Shown: positions 1 through 9,800 of the stretch, piece after piece
How positions within the stretch are numbered: position 1 is the first letter of the stretch
Layout of the letters: every line of letters begins with the position of its first letter
Source of the DNA: Gammaproteobacteria bacterium
GTDB taxonomy: Bacteria; Pseudomonadota; Gammaproteobacteria; Chromatiales; Chromatiaceae
Direction: 5' to 3'
DNA: 64,000 bases
Assembly (NCBI GenBank): GCA_011390365.1
Contig: JAABSM010000002.1
Location: 43,089 to 107,088 of the forward strand
Notes under the pieces: model-generated
Told to the model about the DNA's origin: nothing
The model's database searches: none
Seen by the model: only the letters and a program-made list of their open reading frames with translations
Program-made: the position numbers and the translations under genes

Positions 1-463
1 GGCCGATGATCAGCGCGTCTCTCCAGCGGATGCTGTATTCGTCCCGCCGGCGCGCGCCTTTCACATCGAACCACCACAGGTAGAGGCCGAACAGAATGGT
101 GGTGGCGGCGATCACCAGCGGCGCGCGCAGGTCGGTCTCCACCAGCCCTTTCATCAGCAGGCCGAAGATCACCACGGGAACGGTGGAGAGGACGATCATC
201 CACGCCAGCCGTCCATCGGCGGTGACCTCGGATTCAGGCGTCATGGCGCGAAAGAAGTCGACGCTCATCGCCGCCACCTCGCGCCGGAAATACCACATGA
301 CCGCGCTTAGGGAGCCCAGGTGGACGGCGACGTCGAAGGCCAGCCCCTGATCCCGCCAGCCGAATACCACCGGCGTCAGGATCAGATGGGCGGAGCTGGA
401 GATGGGCAGGAATTCGGTGAGCCCCTGGACCAGGGCGAGGATGACGATTTGCAGGGTTTCCAT
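1..463 (-). CDS. uppP: undecaprenyl-diphosphatase UppP (5' part, runs off the window)
   Basis: Membrane phosphatase that dephosphorylates undecaprenyl diphosphate, recycling the lipid carrier for peptidoglycan and other cell-wall glycans. Reading the minus strand from the ATG at 461-463 gives about 154 residues before the window edge, against about 270 in the family, so the C-terminal part lies outside. Seen: the N-terminal signature METLQIVILALVQGLTEF, with Q13 and E17 matching the family's acidic motif, then the PISSSAH segment with H26, and hydrophobic helices after it. The start lies just downstream of a small ORF stop (465-467). Identity is confident; completeness cannot be judged. Confidence 0.93.
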   Translation of the reverse strand, partial: METLQIVILALVQGLTEFLPISSSAHLILTPVVFGWRDQGLAFDVAVHLGSLSAVMWYFRREVAAMSVDFFRAMTPESEVTADGRLAWMIVLSTVPVVIFGLLMKGLVETDLRAPLVIAATTILFGLYLWWFDVKGARRRDEYSIRWRDALIIG

Positions 464-464
464 C

Positions 465-599
465 TTATATCCGCTTGATGTTGCGCAGGGTAGCCCGGGC
501 GAGGCAGATGGCATCGGCCACCCCTTGCAGGGAGCTCCCCATCCGCGCGATATCGGCGATGGAGAGGCGGGTCTCCCGCGATTGCTCCCTGCCGCTCAT
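465..599 (-). CDS. small ORF directly upstream of uppP, unknown
   Basis: A 44-residue reading frame starting at ATG 597-599 and ending one base before the uppP start. Its codons have strongly G/C-biased third positions like the neighbouring genes, which hints at real or formerly real coding sequence. It overlaps the stop of the HMA-like mini-ORF by an ATGA junction. I recognise no domain (central part reads LSIADIARMGSSLQ). There is no clear ribosome binding site; translation could be coupled. It may instead be the out-of-frame remainder of a decayed gene shared with the HMA-like ORF. Confidence 0.3.
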   Translation of the reverse strand: MSGREQSRETRLSIADIARMGSSLQGVADAICLARATLRNIKRI

Positions 600-706
600 C
601 GGCGGATGGGGCAGGTTAGCGGTGTGGCGGGGTAACCACCCTTGATCGCCGCGCGGAAATTGCCCGCGCAGCCCATGCATTTCATGTGCTCGATTCTGAA
701 TTTCAT
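596..706 (-). pseudogene. HMA-like mini-ORF with CxxC, probably a decayed metal-binding domain
   Basis: Minus-strand ATG at 704-706 opens a 36-residue frame. It begins like a heavy-metal-associated domain (MKFRIEHMKCMGCAGNF, with the MxCxxC copper-site pattern at C10 and C13) and soon reaches a GGYPATPL segment that resembles the end of an HMA domain. About 40 residues of the usual 65-70-residue ferredoxin-like fold are missing between these parts, suggesting an internal deletion. The frame stops at TGA 596-598, overlapping the next small ORF. HMA resemblance is recognised by eye; whether anything is expressed is unknown. Confidence 0.35.
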
Positions 707-1066
707 GTGGCGCAACCCGTTGCGTCTGGTGCTGTTCCGGTTTGGTAGTCTTTAGAAGGGACGAGAGACCCTCCCGCATCCGCACCACCCGACATCTTTA
801 CGAGCGGGGAAGTTTGCCACACTCTGAATATTGGTGCGACCCGTTTTGCGCCGATGCCCTGCCGCCGACACGGATGGCCAACACCTTTTCCCATGAGTGG
901 TTTGTTTCGCAAAAAGAGGTTAGAATAGTCCAACATCCCAAGTTTGCCGTCGGACATGGAAGACAGAAACATGAGATACCCGCGGGTGCGTGCCGCGCAT
1001 GGACCGGGTCGAGCAGGAGCAGAAGGGGCGCGTTTGCTGATTGGGCCGCTTACCGACAATGGCAGC
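707..1066. other. intergenic region, no supported gene
   Basis: This 360-bp spacer lies between the divergent HMA-like ORF and the lipoprotein gene. Open frames on both strands here have no recognisable domain and no codon bias like the neighbours. A short inverted repeat (GCGCAA / TTGCGT) lies near 712-727. It probably holds the promoter of the lipoprotein gene, but no convincing -35/-10 pair stands out. Confidence 0.4.
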
Positions 1067-1687
1067 ATGACCCGTGTACGTCATCTCACTCTCCTGTTGC
1101 TGCTGTTGCCGATCATTTTGAGCGGCTGCGCCACGCAGCCTCCCAAAAAGATCGGCGACATCTGTGAAATATTCAGGGAAAAGGATGATTGGTTTGACAA
1201 GGCGCGCAAGGCGGAGACGCAATGGCGGGTTCCGATCCACCTGCAGATGGCCTTCCTGCGTCATGAGTCAGGGTATCGGGATGATGCCAGGCCGCCGCGC
1301 CGGTTTCTGCTTGGCTTCATCCCCTGGACACGTCCTTCGTCCGCTTATGGTTATGCCCAGGCCCTCGACGGAACCTGGGACTGGTACCTGCGGGATACCG
1401 GCAAAAACTGGGCTGACCGAGATGATTTTGGTGATGCCGCGGATTTCGTCTCCTGGTATGTGGCCAAGACCCGGGCCAGATTCGGCATACCGGAGAGCGA
1501 CGTCTACCGTCACTACCTGGCCTACCACGAGGGGCAGGGCGGGTATGCCCGGGGCAGCCATCGGGCCAAGCCGACCGTGCTCGCCTACGCCCGCAAGGTG
1601 GAGGGTACCGCCAGACGTTATCAGGCCCAGCTGAGCGGTTGCTCGGGGCAACTGGCCAAACGGGGTGGTTGGTGGCCGTTTTGGTAG
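1067..1687 (+). CDS. lysozyme-fold (SLT-like) lipoprotein
   Basis: Probable outer-membrane lipoprotein of 206 residues acting on, or binding, peptidoglycan. The ATG at 1067 is preferred over upstream starts because it places a basic N-terminus and leucine-rich h-region directly before the lipobox LSGC (C21). The segment AFLRHESGYRDD carries a Glu (E67) followed by Ser, as in the catalytic ES motif of soluble lytic transglycosylases. Later AYGYAQAL and HYLAYHEG resemble the GxxQ and Y-containing core motifs of that fold. No separate substrate-binding domain is visible. Transglycosylase activity is an inference. It stands alone, with no operon partner. Confidence 0.75.
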   Translation: MTRVRHLTLLLLLLPIILSGCATQPPKKIGDICEIFREKDDWFDKARKAETQWRVPIHLQMAFLRHESGYRDDARPPRRFLLGFIPWTRPSSAYGYAQALDGTWDWYLRDTGKNWADRDDFGDAADFVSWYVAKTRARFGIPESDVYRHYLAYHEGQGGYARGSHRAKPTVLAYARKVEGTARRYQAQLSGCSGQLAKRGGWWPFW

Positions 1688-1970
1688 GTGCGGCGGAGCA
1701 TGAACTTGGGGCAGCTACCACAGTAATTCGAGTTTATTGTGAGGAAAGTGGTAAGACTCCATGATTCTTCGCGGAAATTTATTCTCTCGGTTGCGCTCTT
1801 TTTTATTGCAGTCGAGGCCGTCGCTTGCTAAGGTTGAGGAGTATGGTGTCCGTACATGGGGGCCGAGGGAAAATAACCGCCATTAAAATACTTGAATTAA
1901 AAGTACAAACGGCAAGAGGGCTGGTTATAGGGTTTTGTCAGGATAAATTTGATGAAAGGGGGGGTGGATC

Positions 1971-2363
1971 ATGGGGTTCGCAAGGTCGACGCGTGGACCA
2001 TCGGGTGAAAGGCGCCCGTACCTGAAGAAGATCGGAGGGATCTTGCTGGTGGTCATTTCGACCGCGGCAATGGCTGGAGATCCTTACCTTGATGCACTGG
2101 AGGCGGAAGCGGCGAAGATTGGCCATGTTGAAGTCGACGATCAGCAGGGGCCTTCCACTGGCGAGGTGGGCGCGGGCTTCGCGCCGAATTTGTCGAGGGA
2201 TCAGTTCGTAAGTCACATGCGAAGCGATCACCCCGGAGGGAATGTGTTGTTTGTTCAGCTTTCTCCGCAAGAGCGTGATAAGATCTATCTCGATTACTAC
2301 CTCAAGGGGGCTTCCTATCAGCAGGTGCTGACTGTGATGGATACCTGGTTACAGAGTCGATAG
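1971..2363 (+). CDS. small exported protein of unknown function
   Basis: A 130-residue protein with a Gly-rich stretch (AAAGGGGGGG) upstream of the ATG. After a basic N-terminus (about 20 residues) the segment KKIGGILLVVISTAAMAG looks like a Sec signal peptide cleaved after AMA, leaving about 92 residues outside the cytoplasm. The mature part is mildly acidic and ends in a helical region (SPQERDKIYLDYYLKGASYQ). I recognise no family. It lies 30 bp upstream of a periplasmic rhodanese, probably in one operon, so a role in periplasmic sulfur or redox handling is possible but unproven. Confidence 0.6.
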   Translation: MGFARSTRGPSGERRPYLKKIGGILLVVISTAAMAGDPYLDALEAEAAKIGHVEVDDQQGPSTGEVGAGFAPNLSRDQFVSHMRSDHPGGNVLFVQLSPQERDKIYLDYYLKGASYQQVLTVMDTWLQSR

Positions 2364-2393
2364 TCACGGCAATCCGGATGTGGCGTGGAGTGA

Positions 2394-3128
2394 ATGATGA
2401 ATAAGATTATTGTATTGTGTGGTATGGCCTTGCTGTTCGGGGGAGGGGCTGTTCATGCCCAGGAAGAAGAGGTCGCGGTTGAAGAGTCGGGGTTTTTCAT
2501 TCCCCTCTCCGAAGACAAGCCCTACATCCACGTGCTTCATGAAGGGAAGTCGGTCAAGATCCAGCGCGTCCAGGATCCCGAGTATGAACTGCGCGGTTAT
2601 TTCGCGCGTACCGGGCGCAAATGTCCGCCCTTCTGTCTGCGTCCGATGGAGGCGCATCCGGAGGTGGAGACCGTCGGCGAAGTGGAGATCTTCTCCTTCA
2701 TGGAAAACGAGTTGCGTGACGAAACCGGATTGCTGATCGACGCGCGCACGCCGGCATGGTTTCAGAAGGGTACGATCCCGGGTTCCATCAACGTGCCGTT
2801 TACGGTTCTCAGCAAACCGCCCGCCGACCCGGAGATGATCGCGGTACTGAAGTCTTTTGGCGCCAAGCCTCGCGGCGAGGTCGGTACCGTCACACGACTG
2901 ATGGAAGAGTGGGGCCTGACGGACACCAGTCTGGTCACCAAGGATTGGGATTTTAGCGACGCGAAGAAGTTGCTGCTTTGGTGCAATGGACCTTTCTGCG
3001 GGCAGTCGCCGCGCGCGGTTGAAGGGTTGATGGAGGCGGGCTATCCGCCGGAGAAGCTTCTCTACTACCGGGGCGGAATGCAGGTATGGCAGCTTTTCGG
3101 GTTGACGACCATCATTCCCGGCACTTGA
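2394..3128 (+). CDS. periplasmic rhodanese-domain protein
   Basis: A 244-residue exported protein. The N-terminus (MMNKIIVLCGMALLFGGGAVHAQ) is a signal peptide with an AxA-type cleavage site. ATG 2394 and ATG 2397 are both possible behind GGAG. A single rhodanese domain fills the C-terminal two thirds: LLIDARTPAWFQKGTIPGSINVPF is the CH2A/CH2B region, and the active-site loop is WCNGPFCGQSPRA, with C197 as the expected persulfide-carrying Cys and a second Cys at C202. An N-terminal segment of about 100 residues has a CPPFC pair. The likely role is sulfur transfer or thiol chemistry in the periplasm; the substrate is unknown. Probably cotranscribed with the small exported protein upstream. Confidence 0.82.
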   Translation: MMNKIIVLCGMALLFGGGAVHAQEEEVAVEESGFFIPLSEDKPYIHVLHEGKSVKIQRVQDPEYELRGYFARTGRKCPPFCLRPMEAHPEVETVGEVEIFSFMENELRDETGLLIDARTPAWFQKGTIPGSINVPFTVLSKPPADPEMIAVLKSFGAKPRGEVGTVTRLMEEWGLTDTSLVTKDWDFSDAKKLLLWCNGPFCGQSPRAVEGLMEAGYPPEKLLYYRGGMQVWQLFGLTTIIPGT

Positions 3129-3220
3129 ATCTCACGGAAGAATCGACTTGAACTTACTGTGCCAACTGATGTAAAAAAGGATGGTTTTTCGTATGCTGAT
3201 CTGGGAGAGGATGGACGGCG

Positions 3221-3616
3221 ATGAGTGACGATCCCAACGCGGATATCTCGGGGGTCAAGGTCATGGTGATCGACGACAGCAAGACGATCCGTCGAACAGC
3301 CGAAAACCTTCTGAGCAAGGCGGGGTGCGAGGTGATCACCGCCACCGATGGTTTTGAAGCGCTGGCGATGATCGCGGATAGTCGTCCCGATGTGATATTC
3401 GTCGACATCATGATGCCCAGGCTCGATGGCTATCAGACCTGCGCCTTGATCAAGAACAATGACGAGTTCAAGAACACGCCGGTGATCATGCTCTCCAGCA
3501 AGGATGGACTCTTCGACAGGGCCAGAGGGCGCATTGTCGGCTCCGAGCAGTACCTGACCAAGCCATTTACCCGTGACGAGCTGTTGTCGGCGATCCGTGA
3601 TCACGTCGCCAGATAA
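3221..3616 (+). CDS. pilG: PilG-type response regulator
   Basis: Stand-alone 131-residue CheY-like receiver of the Pil-Chp system, taking phosphate from ChpA and promoting type IV pilus extension in Pseudomonas. Seen: acidic pocket VMVIDDSKTIRR, phosphoacceptor Asp in IFVDIMMPRLDGYQ, Ser in VIMLSSKDG and the conserved Lys in LTKPFTRDEL, with no output domain. It is first of the pilGHIJ-chpA-chpC cluster and 62 bp before pilH. An AGAGG-type ribosome site precedes the ATG. The choice of PilG over PilH rests on gene order and on the first-gene position. Confidence 0.92.
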   Translation: MSDDPNADISGVKVMVIDDSKTIRRTAENLLSKAGCEVITATDGFEALAMIADSRPDVIFVDIMMPRLDGYQTCALIKNNDEFKNTPVIMLSSKDGLFDRARGRIVGSEQYLTKPFTRDELLSAIRDHVAR

Positions 3617-3678
3617 TTCGTGAACCAAGATTCAGCTGCCAGCGAATTGAACACCAAAACGAGAGAGAGATAGAAACA

Positions 3679-4047
3679 ATGGGACATACGATACTGATCG
3701 TGGATGACTCTCCCACCGAAATCCATGTGTTGAAGGGAATCCTGTCGAAACAGGGATACAGTGTCCTTGTCGCGGAAAACGGTGAGGCGGGCGTCGAGGA
3801 GGCGCGCGCCTCCAAGCCTGATCTGATCCTCATGGATGTGGTGATGCCAGGGCTCAACGGCTTTCAGGCGACCCGCCAACTGAACCGGGATCCGGATACC
3901 AGCGAGATTCCGGTCATTCTCGTTACCACCAAGGACCAGGAGACCGACCGCGCCTGGGGGCTGCGACAGGGCGCCAGAGAGTACGTGGTGAAACCGGTCA
4001 ATGCCGACGAGCTGGTGGCCAAGATCAAGACGCTGCTGGGCGCCTGA
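3679..4047 (+). CDS. pilH: PilH-type response regulator
   Basis: Second single-domain receiver (122 residues) of the Pil-Chp phosphorelay; in Pseudomonas PilH counteracts PilG and acts as a phosphate sink or retraction regulator. Motifs: ILIVDDSPTE acidic pocket, phosphoacceptor Asp in LILMDVVMPGLNGFQ, Thr in VILVTTKDQ, Lys in VVKPVNADEL. It is preceded by a GAGAGAGAT ribosome site and followed 28 bp later by the CheW-like gene. All key receiver residues are intact. Confidence 0.92.
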   Translation: MGHTILIVDDSPTEIHVLKGILSKQGYSVLVAENGEAGVEEARASKPDLILMDVVMPGLNGFQATRQLNRDPDTSEIPVILVTTKDQETDRAWGLRQGAREYVVKPVNADELVAKIKTLLGA

Positions 4048-4075
4048 ACGGTCGGCGCAAGTTCGCAAAGCAAAG

Positions 4076-4621
4076 ATGGCCGGTGTAGATCCTCAACAGC
4101 TGATCCTGCAACTCCAGCGGATCGAAGAGCGGTGTCAGCAGTATGCCGCGGGTTTGCCGCAGAAGGAAGAGGTAACCCGTTTCTGGGAAGGGATGCTGTT
4201 CGAGGTGGCCGGCGTACATGTCGTTACCGCGCTCGGAGAGGTGAAGGAGATTCTCAACTATCCGCCGGTTGTTACGCCGGTCCCCGGAACCCGTGCGTGG
4301 ATGATGGGAGTGGCGAATATTCGCGGCAATCTCATGCCCATCGTGGATTTGCAGGTTTTTCTGGGCGGCGGTCCCATTTCGGTCCATTCCCGGACCCGAG
4401 TGCTGGTGATCGATCAGCATGGGATCTACGCGGGACTGATGGTGGAAGAGGTACTGGGTATCCGCTATTTTCCGGAAGAGCTACGCGCGAAATCCGGGAG
4501 TATGGCGGGGCGCATGGGAAGATTCATCGAAGGGGCATTCGTCCAGGAAGGAAAAAGCTGGCCGGTGTTCAGCATGCGCCAGCTGGCGGAAGATGAGGAT
4601 TTTCAGACCGCCGCGGCCTGA
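4076..4621 (+). CDS. pilI: PilI, CheW-like adaptor
   Basis: A 181-residue CheW-domain adaptor that couples the chemoreceptor PilJ to the kinase ChpA. The ATG at 4076 gives MAGVDPQQLILQLQRIEERC; a longer in-frame extension upstream overlaps pilH and is not needed. CheW features include the VKEILNYPPVVTPVPGTRAWMMGVANIRGNLMPI core (split by family-typical insertions) and the C-terminal VFSMRQLAED. It sits between pilH and pilJ as in Pseudomonas. Confidence 0.92.
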   Translation: MAGVDPQQLILQLQRIEERCQQYAAGLPQKEEVTRFWEGMLFEVAGVHVVTALGEVKEILNYPPVVTPVPGTRAWMMGVANIRGNLMPIVDLQVFLGGGPISVHSRTRVLVIDQHGIYAGLMVEEVLGIRYFPEELRAKSGSMAGRMGRFIEGAFVQEGKSWPVFSMRQLAEDEDFQTAAA

Positions 4622-4780
4622 TATCGGGCGGATGCTCGAGCACAGGCGAAACGAAATGCAACGCGACTGTCGCCGAACCAGGGCTCTGATTTCGCGAAAG
4701 TCCGGGGTGTTGTTTTTATCTAGTCGAACCGGAGTCGATTGGACAATGGAAAGAGTTTGCACGCTGTCGGGAGTTGAGAG
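4622..4780. other. spacer between pilI and pilJ
   Basis: 159 bp with lower GC around 4705-4740. A short frame (4593-4784) overlaps both neighbours but has no domain or codon bias. It could hold an internal promoter for pilJ-chpA; no clear box pair is visible. Confidence 0.3.
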
Positions 4781-6829
4781 ATGAGAACGAGCACTGGGAA
4801 AGGTGGCGGACGGAAATCTGTGGTATTTCTCGGAGTCGGACTGGTCGTCTCGATTGCCCTCTCTATCGTGATATTCGTCCACGTATCGCAGTGGATTGGT
4901 TATGAAGAGGAGTACCGCTTTCGCGTCGCGGAGCAGCGAGTGACGTCGGAGCGAATCGCGAAAAACTCGCTGGCCGCGGCAAGCGGTGTGGAAGAGGCGT
5001 TCAATGGGCTGCGAGAGGCCAGGGATGAGTTCGAGAAACTCATGGGTGAGTTGAAGAGCGGCATCCCTGGCGAACTGCCGCCCTCTCCCGCGGGCAAGCC
5101 GCCGGAACTCGCGGCCAAAACCCAATTGCGGCGGCTCGAAAACGCGTGGCTGGAACTACGCCAGAACGCCGACGACATCCTCGGCAGCGAGGAGTCGATC
5201 GTTTCGGTGCGCGGTTACGTCAACGGCGTGACGGAGTCCATCCCTGACCTTCTCGCCCTCTCCCAGCAGTTAGTCGCCAATCTGGTCAACAAGGGCGGCA
5301 CGCCCGAGCAGATGACCTTCGCCGCCGAACTGCCCATGCTCACCCAGCGTATCGACAAGAACGTGGGGCGGGTATTGGACGGTGGTCGTCTGACCGCGGC
5401 GGCCATCGACCGTTTCAGCCGTGACGCGGATCGCTTCGGCAGGGTGCTGGTCGGTATGCTCGAGGGCAGTGACATCCTCGGCCTGGAGCCGGTGACCAAC
5501 CCCACCGCGGTCGAGGAGCTGCAGACGATGGCGGAGATCTTCCGCGGCATCAACGAGCGTGCCGAGCAGATCATTGAGACCACCCCTGAACTGTTGCCGG
5601 CCCTCGAGGCCGCCAGCAAGGTAACGGAGGTTTCCGACCGGGTGGGCAAGGAGGCCCGCGAGATGATCGATGTCTACCGCGACCAGCCAGGGCGCTGGGA
5701 GTTGGCGGGAATCAAGGCGGGACCGCTGGTGATCGCCGTATTCGGTATCCTGGCGGCGATCTTCTTCGTGCTCCTCTCGGTGATCCTGCTGCGCTCGGCG
5801 CGTGCCGGGGAAGAGGAGTCCAAGGAGCAGAACGAACGTAACCAGCGCGCCATTCTGCGACTGCTCGATGAGATGGGCGACCTCGCCGACGGCGACCTTA
5901 CCGTGACCGCTACGGTAACCGAGGACGTGACCGGGGCCATCGCCGACTCCATCAACTACGCCATCGAGGCGCTGCGCTCTCTGGTAACCACCATCAACGA
6001 AACCGCGGACATGGTCTCCTCCTCGACCCAGGAGTCGCGCACCACCGCGATGCATCTCGCCGAGGCCTCCGAGCATCAGGCGCAACAGATCACCTCGGCC
6101 ACCGAGGCCATCAAGAAGATGACCAAGGAGATCGACAAGATGGCCCAGGATGCGGTGGACTCGGCGGACATCGCCCAGCGCTCGATGGAGATCGCCGGGC
6201 GCGGCGCCGAGGCGGTACGCAGAACCATCGGCGGCATGGATAACATCCGCGAGCAGATCCAGGAGACCTCCAAGCGAATCAAACGACTGGGTGAGTCCTC
6301 CCAGGAGATTGGCGACATCGTGGAGATCATCGACGACATCGCCGACCAGACCAACATTCTCGCCTTGAACGCGGCCATGCAGGCGGCCATGGCGGGTGAA
6401 GCGGGTCGCGGCTTCGCGGTGGTTGCGGACGAGGTGCAGCGCCTCGCGGAACGTTCCTCCAACGCCACCAAGCAGATCGATGCGCTGGTCAAGACCATTC
6501 AGGCGGATACCAACGAGGCGGTGAGCTCGATGGAGACCACCACCGCGGAGGTGGTGGCGGGCGCCAAGCTCGCCGAGGATGCCGGCGAATCGCTGTCCGA
6601 GATTGAAAGCGTGTCGACGCGCATCGCCGAGGTGACCATCAAGATCGCCGATTCGGCGAAGACGCAGTCGGCGGAGGCGATCCGCATCGATGAAACGGTG
6701 TCGGTGATTCAAGAGATCACCGCCCAGACCCTGGAAGGTACCAACCAGACCGCAACCTCCATCGGAAGACTGGCCGACCTGGCCGAAGACTTGCAGAAGT
6801 CGGTGGCCGGCTTCCGCCTGCCGGGTTGA
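4781..6829 (+). CDS. pilJ: PilJ, methyl-accepting chemoreceptor for twitching
   Basis: A 682-residue membrane receptor sensing surface contact or pilin in the Pil-Chp pathway. TM1 lies at about 14-34 and is followed by a periplasmic helical region (about 35-310) with PilJ-type repeats. TM2 lies near 312-338 ([22 protein letters not shown]), then HAMP and a long coiled-coil signalling domain. The hairpin tip reads [20 protein letters not shown], the PilJ variant of the usual ALNAAIEAARAGE, followed by [15 protein letters not shown]. Several Glu/Gln pairs suit methylation, but no CheR/PilK methyltransferase is encoded beside it. The start at 4781 follows a GGGAGTTGAGAG ribosome site. Confidence 0.95.
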   Translation: MRTSTGKGGGRKSVVFLGVGLVVSIALSIVIFVHVSQWIGYEEEYRFRVAEQRVTSERIAKNSLAAASGVEEAFNGLREARDEFEKLMGELKSGIPGELPPSPAGKPPELAAKTQLRRLENAWLELRQNADDILGSEESIVSVRGYVNGVTESIPDLLALSQQLVANLVNKGGTPEQMTFAAELPMLTQRIDKNVGRVLDGGRLTAAAIDRFSRDADRFGRVLVGMLEGSDILGLEPVTNPTAVEELQTMAEIFRGINERAEQIIETTPELLPALEAASKVTEVSDRVGKEAREMIDVYRDQPGRWELAGIKAGPLVIAVFGILAAIFFVLLSVILLRSARAGEEESKEQNERNQRAILRLLDEMGDLADGDLTVTATVTEDVTGAIADSINYAIEALRSLVTTINETADMVSSSTQESRTTAMHLAEASEHQAQQITSATEAIKKMTKEIDKMAQDAVDSADIAQRSMEIAGRGAEAVRRTIGGMDNIREQIQETSKRIKRLGESSQEIGDIVEIIDDIADQTNILALNAAMQAAMAGEAGRGFAVVADEVQRLAERSSNATKQIDALVKTIQADTNEAVSSMETTTAEVVAGAKLAEDAGESLSEIESVSTRIAEVTIKIADSAKTQSAEAIRIDETVSVIQEITAQTLEGTNQTATSIGRLADLAEDLQKSVAGFRLPG

Positions 6830-6878
6830 TCCCAGGGATTTCGGAGTAGCGTGATTGTCCGTGACGAGGGATGAATGA

Positions 6879-9800
6879 ATGACCGAGGCCCATGATTACA
6901 GTGCCCTGAAGTGGCTTGATCGGGAATTGGGCGATACCATCGGTCAGGCGCGCAATGCACTACAGGAATTCGTCGAAGGGGCGGGTTCCAAGTCGCTGAT
7001 GGAAGAGTGTGCCAGCCACGTGCATCAGGTGCACGGCATCCTGCAGATGGTTCAGGTGCATGGCGCCATGCTGCTCGCGCGCGAGATCGAAGAGTCGGCG
7101 CGCAGGCTCACCGAAGGGGATATCGAGGGCGACGAAGAGGAGTTCGCCGAGACCCTGATGATGGGGTTGATCCGCTTGCCCGATTATCTGGAGCAGGTGC
7201 AAACGGATAATCTCGACAATCCGCTGCTGCTCATGGACACCCTCAACGAACTGCGCGATTGGCGCAAGGCGAAACCGCTGGAGCAGTTTCAGCTGTTCGC
7301 GCCGGCGTTCAAGGGCAAGTTGCTGGCGGATACCGGCGAGGGAAAACCCAATCCCCAGCTACCGGGCTTGGCGAAGGCGGTGCGTCCGCGCATGCAGCGC
7401 GGACTGCTCGCCTGGATCAAGGGAACGGATGTCGCCGACGGGCTCGATAATCTGCAAAAGGTCATGCAGGTGCTCGAGCGCAGCGCCGGCACGGATCAGG
7501 TCAGGCGCGTCTTTCACATCGTCAGGGCGGCGCTGGTGCTGCCCCTCAAGGACGCCGAGGGAAGCGGGGCATCCGTCAAGAAGCTGTTCGCGCGGGTCGA
7601 TCAGTTCATTCGCCGCATCGTCGAGGGCGGTGAGCAGGGGATCGTCCAGGACTTCCCCCTTGAGCTCGGCCAACGTCTTCTCTATGAAGTTGGCTCGGCG
7701 ACCGTAGAGGATGATCTGCTCAAGGAGGTCAGGGATCACTATGGCCTGGCCTGGATTGCCCGTTGCAAACTGGCGGCGGGCCTCGGCCGCGGCATGCGTT
7801 CCGCGAATCGGGAGATGCTCTCCTCCTTCAAGGAGGCGCTGGGCGAAGACCTTACCGGAATCAAGGACAAGCTGGATCTCTTCATCCGCACCGGCAGCAG
7901 CGACCCACAGCAGCTGGCCTTCCTGGAGGCGCCCCTGCGCACCGTGGCCGGGACGCTGGGGATGGTCGGTCAGGACAACCTCCGTCAGCGTCTGCTCAAG
8001 CAGGCCGAGCTGCTGAAGAGTACCGCCGGCCAGGGCGAGATGCCCGGTGAGTCCGAACTCATGAGCATGGCTGGCGATATCCTGTTCGTCGAGACATCGC
8101 TTGAAAACCTCTCCAGCACCAGCGCCGAGAAGCGGGCCGGCGAAGAGGTCACGGGTGCGGAGGGGGCGGGCGCCCTGGAAATGCCGTCCGGCGAATACGA
8201 AAAGCTGGTCGGAACCGTCATCCAGCAGGCCGCGATCGACATGCACAAGTGCAAGGATGCCATCCTTGCCTATCTCAAGACCCCAGAAGAGATCTCCCTG
8301 CTGTCCCAGGTGCCGGTACGCTTCAGCACGATCTCCGGCGCCTTCGAGATCCTCAAGCTCGGCGAGGCCTCGGCACTGGTCAAGAAACTCGCCGGCTTCG
8401 TGTCCGAACAGATCATTCGGCGTCGCGTCGAACTGGACAAGGATCGAATGAACCTGTTCGCGGACTCGGTAACCAGTATCGAGTACTTCATGGAGTCCAT
8501 GGCCGAAGGTCGGGGCGCACAGAGGGATATCCTCACCTTTGCGGACCAGTCCCTCAACAACCTGATCGAGGTGGTGGGTGACGAGGATCGCTCGGCGGAG
8601 TACGTCCAGGACCGCCCGCCCGAGCCCGAAGTGACCCTGGAAATGGGCGATCTCGAAACCCTCACCATGACCGCGGACGGCGTCCAGGCGGCGGACCTGG
8701 CCGCCTCTTCCGGGGAAGGGGCAGACGCCGGCGCCGAGGAGGAGAAGATCCTCGACGAGGTCGACCCCGAGATCCTCGAGATCTTCATCGAAGAGGCGCG
8801 GGAAGAGCTCAGCGTGATACGGGAGTTCTTCCCGCGCTGGAAGAACGATCGCAATGACCGGGACGCCCTGATCACCTTCCGCCGTTCCTTCCATACCCTC
8901 AAGGGAAGCGGAAGGCTGGTTGGCGCCGCGACCATCGGCGAGCTGGCCTGGTCCATCGAGAACCTGCTCAACCGCATCATCGACCAGACGGTGCCGGTTA
9001 CCAACGACGCGCTGGCGGTTATCGACGAAGCGGTAGGGGCCTTGCCCGCCCTGGTCGAATGTCTGGAAAAGGGGCGCGAGCCGAAATTCAACGTGCAGTT
9101 GATGATCGACAAGGCCCTCGCCCTCGCCGATCCGGAGAAGCGGGACAATCATGAAGAGGATCACACCTCCGATGAGGTTCCGGAAATTCCCCCGGATGAA
9201 CAGCAAGAAGATTCGGCGGCGCAATCGAAGAGGCCTGGCAAGGGCGAGCCGGCGCGGGATGACGGCGGCACGGCGGCGTCCGATGCGAGCAAGGGCGGCG
9301 CGGCTTCGACGGTAGAAGCAGAGACGGCTAAGGCGGGGGCGACGGTCCTTGAGGATGTGGATCCGGAGATCCTTGATATCTTCATCGAGGAGGCCAAGGA
9401 GGAGCTGGAAACCATCGGCAAGTACTATCCCGTATGGCGTGAAAACCACAGCGACAAGGACTCCCTGACGGTATTTCGCCGCTCCTTCCACACCCTCAAG
9501 GGCAGCGGTCGCATGGTGGGCGCCATGACCATCGGCGAACTGGCCTGGTCGGTGGAGAACCTGCTCAACCGAATCATCGAGGAAGCCGTAAAGGTTACGC
9601 CGCCGGTACTGGAGATGATCGATGAGACCATCGCTCACCTGCCCCACCTGATCGACTGTCAGGAGCACGCCAAGGCTCCCACCATCAATGTCCAACCCCT
9701 GATAGATCGAGGGACTCTTCTCGCCAAGCCGGGCGGGGCGGAACAGGTCGAGAAGGAGGGGACCCCCTTGAAGGCATTGATCGCCGGCGCATCGGCCGCT

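Noticed and set aside
5270-6712. Long minus-strand open frame (480 codons) opposite pilJ
   Set aside because: It mirrors a real high-GC gene, has a His/Arg/Gly-rich low-complexity product and no domain.
7359-9695. 778-codon minus-strand frame opposite chpA
   Set aside because: A shadow of GC-biased codons; no motif and no ribosome site.
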